From Planctomycetota bacterium (GTDB taxonomy: Bacteria; Planctomycetota; Planctomycetia; Pirellulales; Thermoguttaceae): DNA of 10,370 bases. How positions within the stretch are numbered: position 1 is the stretch's first letter; every line of letters starts with the position of its first letter. The DNA is taken from the NCBI GenBank assembly GCA_025356915.1, contig JANXQG010000487.1, forward strand, positions 1 to 10,370. The letters are read 5' to 3'. The notes under the pieces are model-generated. The model had not been told where the DNA came from and did not search any database. It saw only the letters and a list, made by a program, of their open reading frames with translations. Below are positions 4,830-10,370 of this stretch, in pieces. The position numbers and the translations under genes are program-made.

Positions 4830-7800
4830 GTGAACCAGCTAGGAAGCCATGACCCGACGCATTCGCAGGTTCCATCGACCGACCGCATCGACCAGATGTG
4901 CGACCAGTACGAAAAGGCTTGCCAGGCCGGTAATCCCCCGCTGATCGAAGAGGTTCTGCTTCAGGCCCCCCCCAGTGAGCGAGACCGCCTGCTTGGCGAA
5001 TTACTGGAGATCGAACTCGACTTCCGCCAGCGGAGCGGCTCCTTTCTGCAACTGGAAGAGTATCGCGGCCGATTTCCCGAAAGCGCGAACCTGGTCGAGA
5101 GCGTCTTCCGCCGTATCGTCAAAACGCGTCGTCTGGGCGACTACGAACTGCTGGAGGAACTAGGCCGTGGCGGCATGGGCGTCGTTTACAAGGCTCGGCA
5201 GATCTACCTCAACCAGACGGTTGCCCTGAAAATCCTTCCTCATCGTTATCTGGATGATCCCCAAGCAGTCAGCCGTTTCCGTCGGGAGATGCAATCGATC
5301 GGAGGGCTGAATCATCCGAACATCGTTCAAGCCTACAACGCGGGGGAGGCCGGCGGCGTTCATTTTCTGGTGATGGAGTTCGTCGACGGTATCAACTTGC
5401 AGCAGTTCGTCGGCATTGGCATGCCTCCGGGCGGTCCACTTGGGATCGGAGCGGCATGCGAGATCATCCGCCAGGCGGCATTGGGGCTTCAGCATGCCCA
5501 CGAGCATCAATTGGTGCATCGGGACATCAAGCCGGCGAACTTGATGCTTTGCCGCAGCGGTCAGGTGAAGCTACTGGACCTGGGGCTGGCTAAGTTTCAC
5601 GCCGAGTGGCAAGGCGACGCCCAGCCGCAGGGCCGCCTGACGCAGCCGGGCGTGACCGTGGGTACGATCGACTACATGGCACCCGAACAGTGGGAGAACT
5701 CCGCCACGGCCGACATCCGCGCGGACATCTACAGCCTCGGCTGCACGCTCTTCTTTCTACTTACCGGGAAGACTCCTTACGGCGACCCGGCTTATGATAC
5801 CAGCCGCAAAAAGCTCATGGCTCACGTTGTTGCGCCTATCCCGTCGCTGGTCGAGAATTGCCCCGATTGTCCCCAAGACATGGAAGAAGTTTACGAGACG
5901 ATGCTCGCCAAGAATCCTCGCGATCGCTACGGGGATCCTGCGGAAGTGGCGGAGGCCATGGCCGAATTTGCCGATGAGGAGGAACTGGCCGAGGTGATCG
6001 TCGCCATGGCGACCAGCGAGGCTTGGATTGCCGCGAGCCGTGCCAATCTTCAATGCCCCGAACTAGATACGGCCAAGAAGCAAGGGGCCGGATCCGTGGG
6101 GTCCAATGTCCGCCGCCGCTCACAAAGCCGTCGAATGGCCAAGCAGAGATTCCGTCGGAATGTTCAATTCGTTCTCTTTGGATCGTTGGTGGCGGTGATT
6201 GCCGGCCTTTTGGCTTGGGTGGCAACTCGGCCAGCCAGTGAAGCCTCAAAAAATTCGACGACGTCAACCACTGCGACACCCTTGACCCCTGCGCCAATTG
6301 CCCGTAGTTCAATTGCCGCCGAATTGGCCCTGTTGCCTGGGCTGAATGGCCCATGGTGGCTCGAAGAAACGCCCTGGCTGACACCCTTCCTGCGGCAGGC
6401 GATTGCCGAGAAAGTGCTCTCCTCCGAGGTACGTCAGGCTTTCCAGCCTGACAATTCGAGTCAGGCTGGAAAGCCTGACGTACGTTCCGCCGCCGATCTA
6501 ACCGCAGTGCTTGGCGAATCTCCTCAAAAATATCTCGATCCCAATACGGCCGAGGTGCAGAAGTGGCTTTGGGAAGTGGCGGGACGATGCCGCGGGAATT
6601 TGTCGCCAAGCCAATTGCAACTACTCGATCAGCTCAAGACGTTCTCTGACAGCAGTCGCGTTGATGACGAGAAAGCAATCCGCACTCTTGACGAGGCATT
6701 GCAACAGTTCCTCGACGGCCATCGCGAGGGTACTTGGTCGGCAGCCGATCTGCATACGGTGGCGCTGTTGCAGCATTACATCGCAGCCTTACGCACCGAC
6801 GAGGCGATGGCCCAGAAAGCAAAGAAGAGCTACGACAAAGCTTTGGATGCTTACTCCGCCGAGAAAAAGACGCCGGCATCCACGCGGCTGCTTTGCCTCG
6901 TCGATTCCGCTGTCTTGCATGCCAATGCGTTAGTGAATATGAAAGAAGCCAAGCGACGACTGGATGATGCACTGGCCGCCAGCGATTTGCCGGTTCTCTT
7001 CCAAGTCAGTACTCTTGTCGCGCGCGGGGCCATCGCCACGGCTTCGGCCACGAACGCCAGCGAGTACGAAGACCACCGCTTCGTCCTTGCCAAGAAGGTT
7101 CTCGCCGGCACGGACACTGTCAAGCCTAGTCATCCGCTGGCGGCGCACATTGCCGAGGGTTATGCATGGAGCCTGATGGACCAGTGGAAGGTCGAGGAAG
7201 CGAGCAAGCAGTTTCAGACTGCCTACCATATTCGCTTGACCAATAAGGAAGAGAAGAATCCCTTTGCCGCAATTTACATCTTCCACAATCGCCATGGCAC
7301 CGCAATGGCCTCCCGCTACCGCGGCAACCTCGATTCTGCCCGGCGGATCTACAAAACCATTGTCGAAGAAGTCAAGGTTGCTCTGGAGGAGGCGGAGCGT
7401 CAACATGCTTTGGTGGGGCAACAGAGCAAAATCCGCGCCCTCCAAGAACGTTTGAGCAACTCCCTGGAACGCTGGGCCGATTGCGAACTCTACAGTGGCG
7501 CCGCCTCCGATGGAAAAGTCAACCTGCTCCAGGCCGCCGAATCCTACGACCAGGCTCGGAAGGTCGCGCCTGAATGGAGCGATGAGGTTGTCATGGGCTA
7601 TAAACTGGCGATTGTTCTTGCCTTAAACGGCAAATACCAAAGTGCCCGGGAAATCCTTGCTACGTTGGATGCCGACAAGAGGCAGGTGCAGGGGATGAGC
7701 GTCGAGAGGGCAACACTTGTGCATCAAGTGGCCAATGCCGTACTTGCCATCAAAGGCCCCACGCCCGCCGAGGGGCGCAAAGCCCTGCACGCTTTTCTCG

Positions 7801-8414
7801 ATCAATTTAGACTCAATTTGGCCTATCGCGACTCCAGCCGCCGGGAAACCATGGAGTTGCAGCTCTTTGCCGCGGAACTGCTACTCACTTCCGATTTGGA
7901 GAGCGAACCCAAGTTGGCCGCTCGGGATACCAAATACCTCGATGCGCTGCTGGTCGTATTCAAGGGCCGGCGCGACATTCGTCCCTACCTTCGTCGTTAC
8001 TACGAGCTGGCAATTCGATCCTGCAACAAGAACGAACTGGTCCAAATCGCACACTATTTGATTGACTCGCGCATGGACGAGCGAAAGGGTACACTCGATT
8101 CGCAGGCCACCCTCGTGCTGTTCAGCTTCACGTCCAAGGACAACTTTGCCATCTTTTTGCCGCAAGACGGGCGGCCGGGAAAGCGGATTGCGCTCGATAT
8201 TACCCGCGACAAGATCAAAGAAGCCAAGGGCAAATCATTGCACCTCAACGACGAGTTGGTTACGCTGATCAAGGTGGAAAAAGAAGCTGGCCGACCTGTC
8301 GAGGTCTTCTGGGAGGACACGGCGAGCCGCCCGAGCGAAGACCCCGACGCGCTCTCCGATCGCGACTGGCCTTTCGATTCCCAACTGCACCTGGCCAAGC
8401 TGCGATCTAACTAA
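4830..8414 (+). CDS. Membrane-anchored Ser/Thr protein kinase with a large C-terminal region of unknown function
   Basis: From GTG at 4830 the product is 1194 aa. Residues about 20-98 form the helical N-terminal region common in planctomycete kinases (DQYEKACQAGNPP, then LLGELLEIELDFRQRSG). The kinase domain spans about 104-380 and looks active: glycine loop GRGGMG (112-117), VALKIL lysine K134, an alpha-C glutamate candidate E153, HRDIKPAN (H230-D232), DLG in place of DFG (D250) and a MAPEQ motif. One membrane helix lies at about 447-467 (FVLFGSLVAVIAGLLAW). The remaining ~725 residues, presumably periplasmic, are mostly helical with TPR-like stretches (around AAESYDQARKVAP and LNGKYQSAREIL) and match no enzyme family I recognise. 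GTG 4830 has GGAAAG about 8 nt upstream; the frame is open back to 4530, but that part reads through repeats. ATG at 4635 or 4896 remains possible. A palindromic element sits inside the C-terminal region. Substrates are unknown. Confidence 0.88.
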   Translation: MNQLGSHDPTHSQVPSTDRIDQMCDQYEKACQAGNPPLIEEVLLQAPPSERDRLLGELLEIELDFRQRSGSFLQLEEYRGRFPESANLVESVFRRIVKTRRLGDYELLEELGRGGMGVVYKARQIYLNQTVALKILPHRYLDDPQAVSRFRREMQSIGGLNHPNIVQAYNAGEAGGVHFLVMEFVDGINLQQFVGIGMPPGGPLGIGAACEIIRQAALGLQHAHEHQLVHRDIKPANLMLCRSGQVKLLDLGLAKFHAEWQGDAQPQGRLTQPGVTVGTIDYMAPEQWENSATADIRADIYSLGCTLFFLLTGKTPYGDPAYDTSRKKLMAHVVAPIPSLVENCPDCPQDMEEVYETMLAKNPRDRYGDPAEVAEAMAEFADEEELAEVIVAMATSEAWIAASRANLQCPELDTAKKQGAGSVGSNVRRRSQSRRMAKQRFRRNVQFVLFGSLVAVIAGLLAWVATRPASEASKNSTTSTTATPLTPAPIARSSIAAELALLPGLNGPWWLEETPWLTPFLRQAIAEKVLSSEVRQAFQPDNSSQAGKPDVRSAADLTAVLGESPQKYLDPNTAEVQKWLWEVAGRCRGNLSPSQLQLLDQLKTFSDSSRVDDEKAIRTLDEALQQFLDGHREGTWSAADLHTVALLQHYIAALRTDEAMAQKAKKSYDKALDAYSAEKKTPASTRLLCLVDSAVLHANALVNMKEAKRRLDDALAASDLPVLFQVSTLVARGAIATASATNASEYEDHRFVLAKKVLAGTDTVKPSHPLAAHIAEGYAWSLMDQWKVEEASKQFQTAYHIRLTNKEEKNPFAAIYIFHNRHGTAMASRYRGNLDSARRIYKTIVEEVKVALEEAERQHALVGQQSKIRALQERLSNSLERWADCELYSGAASDGKVNLLQAAESYDQARKVAPEWSDEVVMGYKLAIVLALNGKYQSAREILATLDADKRQVQGMSVERATLVHQVANAVLAIKGPTPAEGRKALHAFLDQFRLNLAYRDSSRRETMELQLFAAELLLTSDLESEPKLAARDTKYLDALLVVFKGRRDIRPYLRRYYELAIRSCNKNELVQIAHYLIDSRMDERKGTLDSQATLVLFSFTSKDNFAIFLPQDGRPGKRIALDITRDKIKEAKGKSLHLNDELVTLIKVEKEAGRPVEVFWEDTASRPSEDPDALSDRDWPFDSQLHLAKLRSN
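6429..6483. repeat. 55-bp perfect palindromic element inside the kinase gene
   Basis: Two exact 24-nt inverted arms (6429-6452 and 6460-6483; core GTCAGGCTTTCCAGCCTGAC) flank a 7-nt spacer AATTCGA. In the kinase frame it translates to VRQAFQPDNSSQAGKPDV, a peptide that recurs in many unrelated planctomycete proteins, as expected of a mobile REP-like palindrome that can insert without closing the reading frame. It lies just after the membrane segment, in a region likely to tolerate insertions. Perfect arms suggest a recent insertion or active maintenance. Confidence 0.9.
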
Positions 8415-8608
8415 CCGTACAGCCAATTCCGCATGCGGCGGCTGAAGCAGGAGGCAACGAACAGGACCGCAATGGTGGCTGCCGTGACGGGAATCAAAGC
8501 CCTGGTCAGCAAGGCTGCCGCCGGAAGTAAGACCACCAACAACAGCACCAAAAAGGTGAACCCCAGGTAGCTAAAGCTTTCATGGAACATTTGTGCAACG
8601 ACTCTCAT
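8411..8608 (-). CDS. Small two-helix membrane protein of unknown function
   Basis: The 65-aa product has two predicted membrane helices, about 12-35 (YLGFTFLVLLLVVLLPAAALL) and 39-55 (IPVTAATIAVLFVASCF), and a basic tail SRRMRNWLYG. A purine-rich GGGAG lies about 9 nt upstream of the ATG at 8608, with a second GGGAGG further up, which supports a real gene. It converges on the kinase gene, and the two stop codons overlap by 3 nt (8411-8413 against 8412-8414), so the kinase has no separate terminator before it. I do not recognise a family. It could be an assembly, accessory or toxin-like membrane peptide, but nothing points to one of these. Confidence 0.6.
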   Translation of the reverse strand: MRVVAQMFHESFSYLGFTFLVLLLVVLLPAAALLTRALIPVTAATIAVLFVASCFSRRMRNWLYG

Positions 8609-8914
8609 GGTATTGTTCTCCCTATTCCTCCCAGCGGCCAGGGGTTCAACTTGTTGTCGTGACCCCGAACTTAGGATAAATCTTGGTGCGTTTTTGCGAT
8701 TTCTGGATTTCCAACCCTACATAACACGACTGACACAGTTCTTTAGCAATTACTGTTCCAGTGAGAAAAAAGAAATTATCTTGAGCTTGCTTAAACTTAT
8801 TGAAGATAAGCACTTGCAACCAAAATGCAAAGACAATATAATTTGCCAGTCCGGTTGCAATAGTGATTACTTATTCAACGCGCGTTGATTTATTCATCGC
8901 ATTGTGCTATTCTT
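8609..8914. other. AT-richer divergent intergenic region
   Basis: About 300 bp separate the leftward small membrane gene from the rightward histidine kinase. The DNA is visibly richer in A and T than its surroundings, especially from about 8690 to 8890. It contains an imperfect hairpin candidate (TGCTTA at 8788-8793 with TAAGCA at 8807-8812, 13-nt loop) and the palindrome at 8875-8888. A 93-codon plus-strand frame crosses it, but the product has no recognisable domain and no good ribosome site. Promoters for both flanking genes should lie here. Confidence 0.6.
8875..8913 (+). promoter_or_regulatory. Perfect 14-bp palindrome overlapping a possible promoter for the histidine kinase
   Basis: TCAACGCGCGTTGA (8875-8888) is a perfect palindrome. 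Its right end overlaps TTGATT (8885-8890), which is followed by exactly 17 nt and TATTCT (8908-8913), a passable sigma-70 pair. If used, transcription would start at about the ATG, giving a leaderless or nearly leaderless message, perhaps from the second ATG at 8921. That would fit the lack of a Shine-Dalgarno. The palindrome is certain; operator and promoter roles are inferred, and an upstream promoter is equally possible. Confidence 0.4.
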
Positions 8915-10370
8915 ATGCCTATGGTCATCCGGATCTTCCAATCGCTCGGTTTTCGCCTGCTCGTGCCGCTCTTTCTGGCAGTCGGTGGCGTATTGGCCTG
9001 TTACGCCGCCATCAGCTTCCAGTCGACCAAGGATCATTTTCTGCGGTTGGTGCGGGGCGATGTCGAGCGTACCAGCGGGATCATCAAGCGTGCAACGCAT
9101 GACTCCATGCTCACCAACCGTAAAGACGATGTTCAGGCCACGATTTCTCGCCTAGCCGAGACACCCGACATCGCCGCCATTCGCATCTACGACAAGACGG
9201 GGCGGATCGTCATGTCTGCCCACTCCGAAGAGATTGGGCAAAGGATCATGGCCGATACGGAGACCTGCCGTGCGTGCCACCAGGACGACCGCACAATCAA
9301 GGCGGCCATTTTGCAGCCCGGCAAACGCGCGCATGAGGATCTGCGGTTCGATGTTTTACGCCATTTATCGACCATCGAGACCGAACCGGGATGCGTGGCT
9401 TCCAATTGCCATGCTCACACGGCGGATCAGAAGATTTTGGGAGTGCTCGATTTGGAGATGTCGACGGCACCGATGGCTGCGGCATTGGGCACTGCCAAGA
9501 GCCATTTTTTTTGGGCAACTGGGATCCTGACAATCATTATTCTCGCAGTGGTTGCGGTCTTCATCCGTCGCGGCTTACAAGCACCCATTTCGCGGCTCTG
9601 TGCCGGTACACGGCGGATTGCCAAAGGTGATCTCGACAGCCGGGTCAAGGTTCGTGGTCACGATGAGCTGGCTGAATTGGCGGATGCGTTCAATCGCATG
9701 GCAGAGGATCTGTGTGCAGCTCGCTCCGAAGTGACCGAATGGTCGCAAAATCTGGAAAAGAAAGTGGTGGAGAAGACATCGGAACTCCAACAGGCCCAGC
9801 GGCAGGTATTGCACATGGAGAAGATGGCGTCCCTGGGAAAACTTTCGGCAACGGTCGCCCACGAGATCAACAACCCACTGAGCGGAATGCTGATTTATGC
9901 CGGTTTGAGTCGGCGAGAATTGCAGGAGCAACCGTTGGATCCTAACGTCCGGGCAGAGGTTCTGCGCTACCTCTCGGTGATCGAGCATGAATGCCGTCGT
10001 TGTGGTGGGATCGTGCAGAATTTGCTCCTTTTTGCAAAGCGGAGCGGGCCTAGCATGGCCTTGGTCGATGTGAACGACGTCGTCCGCCAAAGCCTCATGC
10101 TTGTAGAGCACCATCTGCAAATGAGCGGATTGAAGCTGAATGCCAAGTTTCTGGAAGAGGACAGCCGCATGACGGCCGACGGCGGCCAGTTGCAGCAGGC
10201 CCTGGTCGCCCTGCTAGTCAACGCCGTTGAGGCGATGAGCGGCCTGCCGGAAGGGCGAGGCGAACTGATCGTCTGCCTTCACGGCACTGCCGACACGATC
10301 CGGATTGACATAGGCGACAACGGGATTGGCATTCCAAGCGACGTCTTGCCGCAGATCTTCGAGCCGTTTT
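8915..10370 (+). CDS. Sensor histidine kinase with a periplasmic c-type haem domain, partial (C-terminus off the right edge)
   Basis: From ATG at 8915, 485 codons remain open to the window edge. Order of parts: membrane helix about 8-28; periplasmic sensor about 30-195; second helix about 198-217; HAMP about 218-270; coiled-coil linker; HisKA with the phospho-acceptor in ATVAHEINNPLSG (H316); HATPase with N-box LLVNAVEAM (N436) and G1 box GDNGIGIP (D468), cut just after FEPF. The sensor has a canonical haem-c site CRACH (118-122) and a second C-x4-CH, CVASNCH (160-166), followed by AHTADQKILGVLDLEMS. Similar double-haem sensor kinases occur in planctomycetes and deltaproteobacteria (from memory). 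It probably senses redox state or a gas ligand such as NO, CO or O2 and phosphorylates a response regulator not in view. Haem attachment needs cytochrome c maturation in the periplasm. The start has no clear Shine-Dalgarno; ATG at 8921 is an alternative. Confidence 0.9.
   Translation, partial: MPMVIRIFQSLGFRLLVPLFLAVGGVLACYAAISFQSTKDHFLRLVRGDVERTSGIIKRATHDSMLTNRKDDVQATISRLAETPDIAAIRIYDKTGRIVMSAHSEEIGQRIMADTETCRACHQDDRTIKAAILQPGKRAHEDLRFDVLRHLSTIETEPGCVASNCHAHTADQKILGVLDLEMSTAPMAAALGTAKSHFFWATGILTIIILAVVAVFIRRGLQAPISRLCAGTRRIAKGDLDSRVKVRGHDELAELADAFNRMAEDLCAARSEVTEWSQNLEKKVVEKTSELQQAQRQVLHMEKMASLGKLSATVAHEINNPLSGMLIYAGLSRRELQEQPLDPNVRAEVLRYLSVIEHECRRCGGIVQNLLLFAKRSGPSMALVDVNDVVRQSLMLVEHHLQMSGLKLNAKFLEEDSRMTADGGQLQQALVALLVNAVEAMSGLPEGRGELIVCLHGTADTIRIDIGDNGIGIPSDVLPQIFEPF

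Noticed and set aside
5836..6609. 257-codon frame antisense to the kinase
   Set aside because: It is a shadow of the strongly supported kinase frame. Its VRQAFQPD-like peptide arises only because the palindrome reads alike on both strands.
8607..8888. 93-codon plus-strand frame in the intergenic gap
   Set aside because: Its start lies within the start region of the small membrane gene, the composition is AT-rich, no domain is seen and no ribosome site supports it.
9575..10120. 181-codon frame antisense to the histidine kinase
   Set aside because: The opposite strand encodes HAMP and HisKA motifs with all key residues; the antisense product has no recognisable domain.

Overview
The window looks like part of a planctomycete (Planctomycetota) chromosome, roughly 55-60% GC by eye. 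No marker gene proves this. The inference rests on three things: a large membrane-anchored Ser/Thr kinase with the N-terminal layout common in that phylum; a palindromic element that translates in frame to the VRQAFQPD...AGKPD peptide scattered through many planctomycete proteins; and GC-rich intergenic hairpin repeats of a type dispersed in such genomes.

Layout. Positions 1-4302 form one leftward block. It starts from a near-consensus promoter (4302-4274) and runs through an ArsR-family repressor, a cluster of 42-bp hairpin repeats, a fusion of a helix-turn-helix with a PTS EIIA domain, and two tandem HyfB/NuoL-type proton-pumping membrane subunits. The second pump subunit runs off the left edge. 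The last three genes are packed tightly (1-bp gap, then an ATGA overlap). Positions 4330-4829 carry no credible gene, but hold an orphan Shine-Dalgarno, a small perfect dyad, a pyrimidine-rich tract, an 83-nt compound inverted repeat and AT-rich tandem repeats. Positions 4830-8414 (rightward) encode a large Ser/Thr kinase with one membrane segment and a ~725-residue C-terminal region of unknown function. A 65-aa two-helix membrane protein (8608-8411) converges on it with a 3-nt overlap. After an AT-richer gap that ends in a 14-bp perfect palindrome, a sensor histidine kinase with two c-type haem motifs starts at 8915 and runs off the right edge.

How it may fit together. The leftward block reads as the 5' end of a group-4 hydrogenase/formate-hydrogenlyase-like (or hydrogenase-less complex I-like) operon controlled by an ArsR repressor. 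This resembles the Rv0081-Rv0088 arrangement of Mycobacterium tuberculosis, with an added EIIA-containing regulator. No catalytic hydrogenase, formate dehydrogenase or Fe-S subunit is in view, so the enzyme activity is unknown. The haem-containing histidine kinase is a plausible redox or gas-ligand sensor, but nothing in the sequence ties it to the operon.
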